A DNA stretch of 64,000 nt from PGZG01 sp040235405 (GTDB lineage Bacteria; Pseudomonadota; Gammaproteobacteria; Pseudomonadales; Alcanivoracaceae), in NCBI GenBank assembly GCA_040235405.1, contig JBECKT010000029.1, positions 14,028 to 78,027 of the forward strand. Reading direction: 5' to 3'. Made by a program: the position numbers and the translations under genes. This document shows positions 17,374 to 25,309 of the stretch, one piece after another. Positions within the stretch are counted from its first letter, which is position 1; the number at the start of each line of letters is the position of its first letter. Under the pieces are notes generated by a model. It was not told the DNA's origin and ran no database searches. It saw only the letters and a list, made by a program, of their open reading frames with translations.

Positions 17374-18117
17374 TCAGCGGCCCATTTCCAGCATCCGGTA
17401 GAGACTGCGGATGTCGTTGTTGGTGCGCTCCAGACGTTCCTCGATTTCCGCCAGCTTTGCCGCACGGTCAGACTGACCGGATTCGGCCTCTATGGCATCA
17501 ATGCGTGGTGTCAATACAGCCAGCGCATTGCGCTGACTGGCGGCCAGCGTTTCCGCTTTCTGGACTCGCGCCAGCACACCGGAAACCTGACCACTGACAT
17601 TGCTGACCTCGGAGGACAGCCGGTTCATTTCGATATCCAGCTTGCGCAGTCGCGCGTTGGCCTGAGCCAGCCCTGCCTGACTGGCAGCTTCGGGGCTCCG
17701 ACTGTCGCCCTGCACCACCAGCGGCTGCTGCTCCAGCACCGTCAGGCGCTTATCCACCGGGCCCAGCTGACTTTCCAGCGCATTGATTCGGGCTTCCATC
17801 GGAGCAAGATCGACACTTTGGCCGGATGCACTCAGCTGCTGCTGAAGTTCATCGACCCGCTGCTGCATCTGCAGCATGGTCATGGAGACCACCCCAAGCA
17901 GAATCAGCATGATAATCGCCAGCCCGCCCAAGGCCACCGCCACGCCACGACCACGACTGGCGGGCAGCTGCTGGCTGGGCTCCTCCGTCCGGGTCTGACG
18001 CATCGGTCTTGTTGTATTGATCGCCTCGCGAGAGGACGTCGACCCGGGCGACACGGCCAGCACGTCCTGATTCAGCGACATCAGCCGCTTCTGCTTGTTC
18101 TCCGGGATATCATTCAT
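17374..18117 (-). CDS. Single-pass coiled-coil membrane protein
   Basis: Protein of 247 residues with a polar N-terminal tail (1-57), one membrane helix (about 58-82, VAVALGGLAIIMLILLGVV) and a long heptad-rich coiled coil to the C-terminus. The topology suggests a cytosolic N-terminus and periplasmic coiled coil, but it could be the reverse. No catalytic motif is seen. It follows another gene of the same architecture after 29 bases, so the two form an operon and may form a hetero-oligomer. Function unknown. Confidence 0.75.
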   Translation of the reverse strand: MNDIPENKQKRLMSLNQDVLAVSPGSTSSREAINTTRPMRQTRTEEPSQQLPASRGRGVAVALGGLAIIMLILLGVVSMTMLQMQQRVDELQQQLSASGQSVDLAPMEARINALESQLGPVDKRLTVLEQQPLVVQGDSRSPEAASQAGLAQANARLRKLDIEMNRLSSEVSNVSGQVSGVLARVQKAETLAASQRNALAVLTPRIDAIEAESGQSDRAAKLAEIEERLERTNNDIRSLYRMLEMGR

Positions 18118-18146
18118 TGTCTGTTACCAGCTCCCGATTCACCCGG

Positions 18147-18968
18147 TCAGGGTGCCCCGCCATCCAGGCGATCCAGTCTGACGTTAACCTGGCGCCGATA
18201 GGCATCGAACGCATTGATGGCTGCCTCAATCTCGGTAAGGCGATTACCGATGCCGCCGCCAGCGCTCTCTACCCGTGCCAGCGACTGGATCGCCGGCAGC
18301 AATTTATTCAGCGTCTCAACCTGTTTCTGCTGTGCCGCCAGCCGGGCATCCAGTTGTTTGGCCGCTTCGGCCTGCACCTCAATGCGGGTTTGCAACTGAT
18401 TCCGCGCCAGCACCAACTGCTCGTTCTGTTTGCTGATGGCTGTGATTTCCGTTTTCAGTGCCTCTACCGCCTTGCCGAGCTCGGCACGCTGTCTGGTCAG
18501 CTTGGCAATTTCAGCCTGATTTTTCTCGATCCAGTCGCGGTTGCGTTTGTTGGAGACATCCCAGAGCTTGCGAATCTCGCTGTCGTGGGTAGCCAGGGTC
18601 TGCTTGACCTGATCCGAGGTCTGGGTGACCTCTTCATCGGTAGCCGACAGCTGCGACGCCAGCGAACCCAGCTGCTCGGTCGACTCACTCAAACGATTAT
18701 CCACCACCGCCTGCAGGCCACTAAGCTGTCGATGGAACCAGGTGCCCAGAACCAGTACCAGCACCACCAGAAAAGCGGTGCTCGCCATCCAGACGCTGCT
18801 GCCATCTTTGGCAACAGCAGTTTTGGCAACAGCAGTGCGTGCAGCTTTAGCCCTGGCAGGTTCTTCGCCCTGACGAGCCGGGCGTTGCCCGGGATGTGGC
18901 TCGACGGTGTCATCATCGACATTGATGTCATGGATATTGCCAAGCTTCAGGTCGCGATCTTCATTCAT
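18147..18968 (-). CDS. Single-pass coiled-coil membrane protein
   Basis: Protein of 273 residues: acidic N-terminal tail, an Ala/Lys-rich repeat (TAVAKTAVAK), one membrane helix (about 60-78) and a coiled coil of about 190 residues. Architecture matches the downstream neighbour, but sequence similarity between the two is low by eye. The start at 18968 (MNED) is chosen because the upstream extension to 19019 reads like non-coding sequence; neither start has a strong ribosome site. No known family recognised; a cell-envelope scaffold role is a guess. Confidence 0.72.
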   Translation of the reverse strand: MNEDRDLKLGNIHDINVDDDTVEPHPGQRPARQGEEPARAKAARTAVAKTAVAKDGSSVWMASTAFLVVLVLVLGTWFHRQLSGLQAVVDNRLSESTEQLGSLASQLSATDEEVTQTSDQVKQTLATHDSEIRKLWDVSNKRNRDWIEKNQAEIAKLTRQRAELGKAVEALKTEITAISKQNEQLVLARNQLQTRIEVQAEAAKQLDARLAAQQKQVETLNKLLPAIQSLARVESAGGGIGNRLTEIEAAINAFDAYRRQVNVRLDRLDGGAP

Positions 18969-19090
18969 GGCGGATAGGGGCCGGCTGTAGAAGACGCAAG
19001 TGTAGCAGCCCCGGGCCATCTCTGAATAACCCCATCGACATCCCGTCAGGGGTTCGGTCTAATGCGGTTCTCGGACAGGGAGGACAGACC

Positions 19091-19510
19091 ATGGCCCGAT
19101 GGCTACTGCTGATGATACTGGCGCCGGCAACTTCGCTGGCGGATATGGCCATGGAAAGCATGCTGCAGCAGGGGCTGAGCGCCTATGAGGCAGAACAGTA
19201 TGATCAGGCGCTGGCCCACTTCAGCGCCGCCCTGACCCATAGCATGGTGAACGACGAGAGCCCGATGTACCCGGCCTCGTACCTGTGTGCCATGTGGTAT
19301 TTCGGCCGCGGCATGATCCCCGACCAGAACCGGGCGATGACCGCCTGCCAGCTGGTCCAGGGAGACAAGAGCAGGTTCCAGCTGACCCTGTTCCAGCAAG
19401 CCCTGGAAAGCAACAGCCAGACGGCTGCCGTGTTTCCGTTCCGCAAGGGCATGGAAGATGCGGCGGCGGCACTGGCCTGGTATCTGCGGCTCAGTGCGCC
19501 GATGAAATAA
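19091..19510 (+). CDS. Exported TPR/Sel1-like small protein
   Basis: Protein of 139 residues with signal peptide ending at SLA-D (residues 1-17). The mature part has a TPR-like helix pair (LQQGLSAYEAEQYDQALAHFSAAL) and a second helical repeat with AMWYFGRGMIPDQNRAMTACQL that resembles Sel1 repeats. Likely periplasmic and involved in protein contacts. AGGACAG before the ATG is the ribosome site. Divergent from the coiled-coil gene pair and convergent with the next gene. Confidence 0.75.
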   Translation: MARWLLLMILAPATSLADMAMESMLQQGLSAYEAEQYDQALAHFSAALTHSMVNDESPMYPASYLCAMWYFGRGMIPDQNRAMTACQLVQGDKSRFQLTLFQQALESNSQTAAVFPFRKGMEDAAAALAWYLRLSAPMK

Positions 19511-19579
19511 GCCGGGGTTTTACCGTTCCGCCCTCTGATAAAGGGTTTCGAAGGACCGGGCAATCGGTCGCATTGCCTG

Positions 19580-20131
19580 TCAGGGAGTTTCGGTAAAAAT
19601 CGACTCCTCAGAAGGTTGATATATGATCTGTCCCAGCACGTATGTGCCCGGAGAGCGCATTATCAGGGGCTGAAACATGACCCAGGGCTTCTCGCTCCGA
19701 TGGTCAGCCGCCACCCAGATACCCGGAACTTTGCTGCCATCCTCCGCTGTTGCATGAAACGGCTTCAGCACCACAGCCGCGACCAGGTCTTTATCCCTTT
19801 TCGCCATTTCCCTGAGCTGCAGAAAAAGCGCTACCGCGAAATCGTCCACCGATGGCCTGGCCTCCGGCTCCCCCTGATAGCCGACAAGTTGCAGCTGCTC
19901 ACTGACGCCACTCAAGCCCATGGCAAACGGATAAAAACTGCCACTGCGTTGCACCGCCTTCAGGGCTTCCAGAATCCCGGCCTCAGCCAGATTTTCCATT
20001 TGCACCAGATCCGGGCTCTTTTCTGCCTTGTGCTCACCGCTCTTGTCGGCCGTTGTTTCGGCCATCAAAGACCCCGTCATCAAACACGACAAAGGCAAGC
20101 ACAGCAGCAATACCGTCACCAGTCCTTTCAC
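19580..20131 (-). CDS. Exported hypothetical protein
   Basis: Protein of 183 residues starting with GTG (20131), with AAGGGGA about 8 bases upstream. A signal peptide ends near LMAE (about 1-24). The mature protein has FYPFAMGLSG and the segment VLKPFHATAEDGSKVPGIWVAADHRS, which read like a globular alpha/beta protein. I do not recognise the family. It lies downstream of sodB on the same strand with a gap of 61 bases and could be cotranscribed with it. Confidence 0.65.
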   Translation of the reverse strand: MKGLVTVLLLCLPLSCLMTGSLMAETTADKSGEHKAEKSPDLVQMENLAEAGILEALKAVQRSGSFYPFAMGLSGVSEQLQLVGYQGEPEARPSVDDFAVALFLQLREMAKRDKDLVAAVVLKPFHATAEDGSKVPGIWVAADHRSEKPWVMFQPLIMRSPGTYVLGQIIYQPSEESIFTETP

Positions 20132-20192
20132 CAGCGATTCCCCTTATTTTCGGAAAAGGCGCCTGCCACGCAGGCCCCTTTTCCGATCGAGA

Positions 20193-20780
20193 TCAGCCGG
20201 CAAAGTTCTTGGCGGCAAATTCCCAGTTGGCCAGCGCCCAGAAACCTTCCAGATACTTGGCGCGCAGATTGCGGTAATCGACGTAGTAAGCATGTTCCCA
20301 CACGTCGCAGGTCAACAACGCAGTCTGGCTCGAATGGGTCAAAGTGGTGCCGGCATCATCAGTATTGACGATATCCAGCGAGCCATCCGCCAGCTTCACC
20401 AGCCAGGTCCAGCCGGAACCGAAGTTGCCCATGGCCTTAGCGTTGAAGGCTTCCTTGAACTTGTCAAAGGAACCCCACTTGGCGCTGATGGCGTTACCCA
20501 GTGCGCCAGTCGGCTCACCACCGCCATTCGGGCTCAGGCTGTGCCAGTAGAAGGTGTGATTCCAGACCTGGGCAGCCTGATTGAACAGCACCCCCGGGCC
20601 AGCCACCTTGATGATTTCCTCCAGCGACTGCTTTTCCATGTCGGTGCCGGCAATCAGCTCGTTCAGTTTCACCACGTAGGCGTTGTGATGCTTGCCATGG
20701 TGGTAGTCCAGGGTCTCAGCAGAAATATGCGGCTCGAGGGCATTTTTCGGATACGGAAGCGCGGGCAGTTCAAAAGCCAT
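20193..20780 (-). CDS. sodB: Superoxide dismutase [Fe]
   Basis: Cytosolic iron superoxide dismutase of 195 residues converting superoxide to oxygen and hydrogen peroxide. The metal ligands H27, H75 (WNHTFYW), D159 and H163 (CDVWEHAYYVDY) are all present, and Q71 in AAQVWNH is the glutamine typical of Fe-dependent members. The ATG at 20780 has GGGAA upstream; the longer frame to 20897 is rejected. Divergent from a thiolase gene. Confidence 0.96.
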   Translation of the reverse strand: MAFELPALPYPKNALEPHISAETLDYHHGKHHNAYVVKLNELIAGTDMEKQSLEEIIKVAGPGVLFNQAAQVWNHTFYWHSLSPNGGGEPTGALGNAISAKWGSFDKFKEAFNAKAMGNFGSGWTWLVKLADGSLDIVNTDDAGTTLTHSSQTALLTCDVWEHAYYVDYRNLRAKYLEGFWALANWEFAAKNFAG

Positions 20781-20921
20781 GATGGTTCCCCTGACAGTGA
20801 CAGATACAGAAAACGGCGGCCAACGCATACCTGCGCAAGGCCACGAACAGGCCCGGGATGATAACAAGGCACCCGGACTACTGCCACCGAGGCTCACACA
20901 GAGCTCGTGTTGGCGGCGTGA

Positions 20922-20950
20922 CTGTCATGGCCCGGCGACTGGGGTACAAT
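20922..20950 (+). promoter_or_regulatory. Candidate sigma-70 promoter for thiolase gene
   Basis: CTGTCA (20922-20927) and TACAAT (20945-20950) stand 17 bases apart, a reasonable -35/-10 pair located about 50 bases before the thiolase ATG. Read by eye only. Confidence 0.4.
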
Positions 20951-21003
20951 GCGCGCCTTTTCCGCGTCCGCGCCTACCCGGCGCCTGAACCGAGGGTTGA
21001 AGC

Positions 21004-22185
21004 ATGAGCCAGGATCCAGTTGTTATCGTTAACGGTGCCCGTACCGCCATGGGCGGCTTTCAGGGCAGCCTGTCGGGCCTGACCGCACCGCAGCTGGGTG
21101 CCGCCGCCATTCGCGCGGCCATTGAGCGCGCTGGCATCAAGCCGGAGCAAGTAGAAGACGTGATCATGGGCTGCGTCCTGCCCGCCGGCCTGAAGCAGGG
21201 CCCGGCCCGGCAGGCCATGCGTCTGGCCGGCCTGCCGGATGCCACTGGCGCGGTCACCATCAACAAGCTGTGCGGCTCCGGCATGCGCGCCACCATGTTC
21301 GCCCATGACCAGATTGTTGCCGGTTCGAGTGAGATCATGGTCGCTGGCGGCATGGAGTCGATGACCAATGCTCCCTATGTACTGGACAAGTACCGTAACG
21401 GCGCCCGTATGGGCCACGGCCAGGTGTTCGATCACATGTTTCTGGATGGCCTGGAGGATGCCGAAACCGGCCGCCTGATGGGTTCGTTTGCTCAGGAAGT
21501 CTCGGATAAAAAAGGCATTACCCGCGAGCAGATGGATGCCTTTGCGATCGAATCGCTGAAGCGTGCCAACGCTGCCATCAACAATGGCTGGTTCAAGGAT
21601 GAAATCGTTCCGGTCACGGTACCGTCGCGCAAGGGCGATCAGCTTGTTGATACCGATGAGCAACCGGGCAATGCCAACGTCGAAAAAATTCCGCAACTGA
21701 AGCCGGCATTCGCCAAAGACGGCACGGTGACCGCCGCCAACGCCAGCTCGATTTCCGACGGCGCCTCGGCACTGGTGCTGATGAAGCAGAGCAAGGCCGA
21801 TACACTGGGCCTGAAGCCGCTGGTCCGCATTGTCGGCCACAGCACCAACAGCCAGCATCCGAGCGAGTTCACGCTGGCCCCGTGCGGCGCGATCAGCAAG
21901 ATTCTGGCAAAAACCGGCTGGAGTGTGGCCGATGTGGATCTGTGGGAAATCAACGAAGCCTTCGCCATGGTGGCGATGCTGCCGATCATGGAGCTGGGCA
22001 TCGACCACGCCCGCGTCAACATCCACGGCGGCGCCTGTGCGCTGGGCCACCCGATCGGCTCCACCGGCTCGCGCATCATTCTCTCGCTGATCCACGCACT
22101 GAAGCGTACTGGTGGCAAGAAAGGCGTTGCCAGTCTGTGCATCGGTGGCGGTGAAGCCACTGCCGTGGCGCTGGAACTGCTCTGA
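21004..22185 (+). CDS. Acetyl-CoA C-acetyltransferase (thiolase)
   Basis: Thiolase of 393 residues that joins or cleaves acetyl-CoA units. The acylation cysteine is C90 (NKLCGSGM), the histidine is in the GGACALGHPIGSTG block, and the second catalytic cysteine is C379 (LCIGGGEA). Length and motifs fit the biosynthetic/degradative acetoacetyl-CoA thiolase class. Single gene, divergent from sodB. It could act in short-chain beta-oxidation or in polyhydroxybutyrate precursor supply; no phaB or phaC is nearby to decide. Confidence 0.93.
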   Translation: MSQDPVVIVNGARTAMGGFQGSLSGLTAPQLGAAAIRAAIERAGIKPEQVEDVIMGCVLPAGLKQGPARQAMRLAGLPDATGAVTINKLCGSGMRATMFAHDQIVAGSSEIMVAGGMESMTNAPYVLDKYRNGARMGHGQVFDHMFLDGLEDAETGRLMGSFAQEVSDKKGITREQMDAFAIESLKRANAAINNGWFKDEIVPVTVPSRKGDQLVDTDEQPGNANVEKIPQLKPAFAKDGTVTAANASSISDGASALVLMKQSKADTLGLKPLVRIVGHSTNSQHPSEFTLAPCGAISKILAKTGWSVADVDLWEINEAFAMVAMLPIMELGIDHARVNIHGGACALGHPIGSTGSRIILSLIHALKRTGGKKGVASLCIGGGEATAVALELL

Positions 22186-22240
22186 CTGTAACGGTGGGTG
22201 TCTGTGGCAGGCACAACTGATCGACCGTGAAGCCTTTCGC

Positions 22241-22306
22241 CGTCGATCGACGACTCCTACAACAAACCTGCCACCTCACCTGTAGGAGCGGCCGATCGGC
22301 CGCTCC
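22241..22306. repeat. REP-like inverted pair
   Basis: Two palindromic modules face each other: CGTCGATCGACG (22241-22252) followed by CTCCTACA (22254-22261), and TGTAGGAG (22281-22288), which overlaps the 22-base perfect palindrome 22285-22306 (GGAGCGGCCGA and its complement). The inverted CTCCTACA/TGTAGGAG marks a REP doublet of the type known from Pseudomonas. It follows the thiolase stop and may also end its transcription. Confidence 0.65.
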
Positions 22307-22366
22307 GAGCTCTTCCGAAGCCGTCTGACTTTTATGTGAATACATTTCGTCAGAGCGTGGCGCGCT

Positions 22367-22684
22367 TTACCAGTCAATCCGGCCGGTGAGGATATCCTTG
22401 AACATGACAAAATCGCCAGCAAGGCTGTAGAACGGATGCTTGAACGTCGCCGGTCGGTTTTTCTCAAAGACGTAGTGTCCCACCCAGGCAAAACCATAGC
22501 CCACCACCGGCAACGCCAGCAGCAACCAGGCGCTGGCACCAGCCAGCACCGAGGCAATGATCGACAGCACTATGAAGGTGCCAACAAAGTGCAGTCGCCG
22601 GCAGGTCGGGTTGCCATGCTCCTGCAGGTAGTACGGGTAGAACTCGGCGAAGCTCCGGAAATCTGACTGTTTGATCGTGTTCAT
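22367..22684 (-). CDS. Mpo1-like (DUF962) membrane protein
   Basis: Integral membrane protein of 105 residues. It has the DUF962 histidine pattern: YLQEHGNPTCRRLHFVGT in the N-terminal part and GHYVFEKNRPATFKHPFYSLAGD in the C-terminal part, with two hydrophobic helices between. Yeast Mpo1 of this family is an iron-dependent dioxygenase in 2-hydroxy fatty acid alpha-oxidation; bacterial members may act similarly. The ATG at 22684 has GGAG 8 bases upstream. Confidence 0.82.
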   Translation of the reverse strand: MNTIKQSDFRSFAEFYPYYLQEHGNPTCRRLHFVGTFIVLSIIASVLAGASAWLLLALPVVGYGFAWVGHYVFEKNRPATFKHPFYSLAGDFVMFKDILTGRIDW

Positions 22685-22864
22685 CTGGGCTCTCCGCAAA
22701 TACCATGGATATGCGCTGTCAGCGCAATATCGCCCCGATCATCGCAAAAACCCCCTGTGTCCGCCACTGTCTGCTTTTGCCGCTGCATTGGCCTGACCGG
22801 TCATTGACCCGGTACGCGGTCCGGGCAGAATGACGTCACCTGTTACCCCCAAGGATCCCTTCTG

Positions 22865-24094
22865 ATGCCTGCCCTGCCCCTGCCACGTCGTTTTTTCACC
22901 GGTCATTCAATCAATCTGCCCAAACGCCTTAGCGAAATCAGTGACCGTGGCCATGAGGCTCCTGCCGCCGCCGCTGGCCTGCGCGAAGATCAGGTCACCG
23001 CGATCTGGCGTGGCATGAAGGGCCTGTATGCTACCGGCATGAGCCCGGGTATTGCCCTGTCACTGCGTCGTCACGGCGAGCTGTTCTTCGATCGCACGCT
23101 TGGCTATGCCGATCTGGAGAATCGTAATCCGCTCGGCATCGACACCCCGATATGCCTGTTCTCGGCATCGAAGGTGGTCACCGCCATGCTGCTGCACCAT
23201 CTGGCCGAAATCGGCGAAGTCGACCTCAGCCAGCCAGTCTGCCATTACCTGCCGGAATACGGCTGCGAAGGCAAGGAACGTACCACCCTGATGCACCTGC
23301 TGACCCATCGAGGCGGTGTGCCGCGGATACAGGCACCGGTGTCGCCGGAAGACCTGTTCAATCCGGCCCGCATTACCGAGTTGATGCAACAGGCAATACC
23401 GCAGAACCCGGGACGTACTCAGGCCTATCACGCCGTTACCGCCGGGTTTGTCCTTGGCGCCGTTATCGAGCGCGTTACCGGTGCATCGCTGAATGACCTG
23501 CTCGACAGGGTTATCCGCAAACCGATGGGGATGAAATATTTCACCTTCGGCCTGCAAAATGGTTCGCCGGCAAAAAATTACACCACCGGGCTGCGTCTGG
23601 CACCAGTGGATATGTTCCTGAAATATGCGGTCGGTGCGGCATTGCACGACGTGGTTGACGTTTCCAACGATCCACGTTTTCTGGACATCACTCTGCCGGC
23701 TGGCAACCTGTTCGCCACTGCGGAAGAAGCCAGTCGTTTCTTCCAGATGCTGCTCAATGGCGGCAGCTGGAACGGCAAACAGATTTTCCGTCCGGACACG
23801 GTGCGCCGCGCAACGTCATCAATCGGCAAAGGCAGCAAGATTGACCGCACGCTGATGATCCCGCTGGAGTATTCACCGGGCTTTATGCTCGGAGCCCGCA
23901 CCCTGAGCCTGTATGGCCCGGGCACGCCGCGAGCATTCGGTCATCTCGGCTTTATCAGCATCTACTGCTGGGCGGATCCACAGCGTGATCTGTCCGGTGC
24001 GCTGCTGACCACCGGCAAGGGCATTATCGGCCCACACCTGCCGGCACTGGTGGCCCTGCAGATGCAGATCAACCGGCAAACGCTGGGTCAATAA
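22865..24094 (+). CDS. Beta-lactamase-fold serine hydrolase (family VIII esterase-like)
   Basis: Serine hydrolase of 409 residues in the class C beta-lactamase/penicillin-binding superfamily. The nucleophile motif SxxK is S100-A-S-K103. The second motif is Y-H-A at the position where beta-lactamases have Y-x-N, and HLG near the C-terminus stands in for KTG, both as in family VIII carboxylesterases. No signal peptide is seen, which argues for a cytosolic esterase or lipase rather than a lactamase. A large terminator follows the gene. Confidence 0.83.
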   Translation: MPALPLPRRFFTGHSINLPKRLSEISDRGHEAPAAAAGLREDQVTAIWRGMKGLYATGMSPGIALSLRRHGELFFDRTLGYADLENRNPLGIDTPICLFSASKVVTAMLLHHLAEIGEVDLSQPVCHYLPEYGCEGKERTTLMHLLTHRGGVPRIQAPVSPEDLFNPARITELMQQAIPQNPGRTQAYHAVTAGFVLGAVIERVTGASLNDLLDRVIRKPMGMKYFTFGLQNGSPAKNYTTGLRLAPVDMFLKYAVGAALHDVVDVSNDPRFLDITLPAGNLFATAEEASRFFQMLLNGGSWNGKQIFRPDTVRRATSSIGKGSKIDRTLMIPLEYSPGFMLGARTLSLYGPGTPRAFGHLGFISIYCWADPQRDLSGALLTTGKGIIGPHLPALVALQMQINRQTLGQ

Positions 24095-24102
24095 AATTGC
24101 CA

Positions 24103-24149
24103 GCATAAAAAAAGCCCCGGCGAAATGTTCGCCGGGGCTTTTTTTATGC
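24103..24149. terminator. Bidirectional rho-independent terminator
   Basis: Perfect hairpin of 22 base pairs with a 3-base ATG loop (24125-24127): a GC core 24114-24124/24128-24138 flanked by seven A and seven T. It can end transcription of both the serine hydrolase gene from the left and thrC from the right. Confidence 0.95.
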
Positions 24150-24152
24150 CGA

Positions 24153-25295
24153 TTACATGTTGCTGAGAATCGCGTCTTTCACCGACGAGATATTGGCATC
24201 AATGGTCATCATGCGGCTGTCACCGCACTGTTTGATCGCCGTATCCGGATCCTTCAGGCCGTTACCGGTCAGGGTGCAGACGATAGTTGAGCCTTCCGGG
24301 ATGCGGCCGGTTTTGATGTCACGCATGGCACCACCGATCGAGGCGGCGGACGCCGGCTCGCAAAAAATACCTTCGCGCTGGGCCAGCAGCTTTTGGGCGG
24401 CCAGAATTTCCTCGTCGCTCAGCTCGTCAAACCAGCCACCAGACTCCTCCTTCACTTTCCAGGCACGGTCCCAGCTCTGCGGATTGCCGATACGAATGGC
24501 CGTCGCGACGGTATCCGGATTTTTCACCGCTTCTCCTCGCACAAACGGCGCCGAACCAGCGGCCTGATAACCCACCATTACCGGACGATTGCCAACGATC
24601 GGACCACCCGCGTAACGGCAATTGCCATCGCAAAATGCGCAGGACTCGGTCACGCGGGTTCCTTTTTGCGCCGAGTACTCGCAATAGCCAATCCAGTGCG
24701 CGGTGATGTTGCCGGCGTTACCAACGGGCAGGCAATGATAATCCGGCGCTCGGCCCAGCTCTTCGACAATTTCGAAGGCGGCGGTTTTCTGACCCTGCAG
24801 ACGATACGGATTCACCGAGTTGACGATAGTCACCGGCGCCTGCAAGGCGACCTGCTTGACCAGCTCCATACCTTCATCGAAGTTGCCACGAATCTGGATG
24901 GTAACGGCGCCGTACATCATCGCCTGGGCCAGCTTGCCCATGGCGATCTTGCCTTCCGGAATCAGTACGAACGCAGTGATGCCCGCGCGCGCGGCATAGG
25001 CCGCCGCAGCGGCCGAAGTGTTACCGGTGGAGGCGCAGATAATGGCGTTACTGCCCTCTTCCACGGCTTTGGTAACGGCCATGGTCATGCCACGGTCCTT
25101 GAACGAGCCGGTCGGATTCAGACCTTCGTACTTGACGTAGATGTCGACATCCTTGCCAAGCAATTTGGGAATATTTTTCAGTCGGATCAGCGGCGTGTTG
25201 CCTTCGCCCAGACTGATAATGCGAGTGTCATCGCTTACCGGCAAATGGTCACGGTAGCGGTTGATCAGGCCGGTGTAGCGGTCACGGAATGCCAT
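24153..25295 (-). CDS. thrC: Threonine synthase
   Basis: PLP enzyme of 380 residues converting O-phosphohomoserine to threonine. The PLP lysine is K66 in NPTGSFKDRGM; STGNTSAAAAAYAARAG and the glycine-rich LPVGNAGNITAHW phosphate cup follow. It is the short type, unlike the approximately 470-residue type in Pseudomonas. An insertion around residues 211-236 contains three cysteines (C219, C222, C226) in the pattern CxxCxxxC that ordinary short threonine synthases lack as far as I know. Downstream of hom with a gap of 14 bases, so the two are an operon ended by the terminator beyond. Confidence 0.93.
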   Translation of the reverse strand: MAFRDRYTGLINRYRDHLPVSDDTRIISLGEGNTPLIRLKNIPKLLGKDVDIYVKYEGLNPTGSFKDRGMTMAVTKAVEEGSNAIICASTGNTSAAAAAYAARAGITAFVLIPEGKIAMGKLAQAMMYGAVTIQIRGNFDEGMELVKQVALQAPVTIVNSVNPYRLQGQKTAAFEIVEELGRAPDYHCLPVGNAGNITAHWIGYCEYSAQKGTRVTESCAFCDGNCRYAGGPIVGNRPVMVGYQAAGSAPFVRGEAVKNPDTVATAIRIGNPQSWDRAWKVKEESGGWFDELSDEEILAAQKLLAQREGIFCEPASAASIGGAMRDIKTGRIPEGSTIVCTLTGNGLKDPDTAIKQCGDSRMMTIDANISSVKDAILSNM

Positions 25296-25309
25296 AGCGG
25301 TGTCTCTTG

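Noticed and set aside
20974..22095. A 373-codon reverse frame opposite the thiolase
   Set aside because: Antisense to a fully conserved thiolase; composition is typical of shadow frames.
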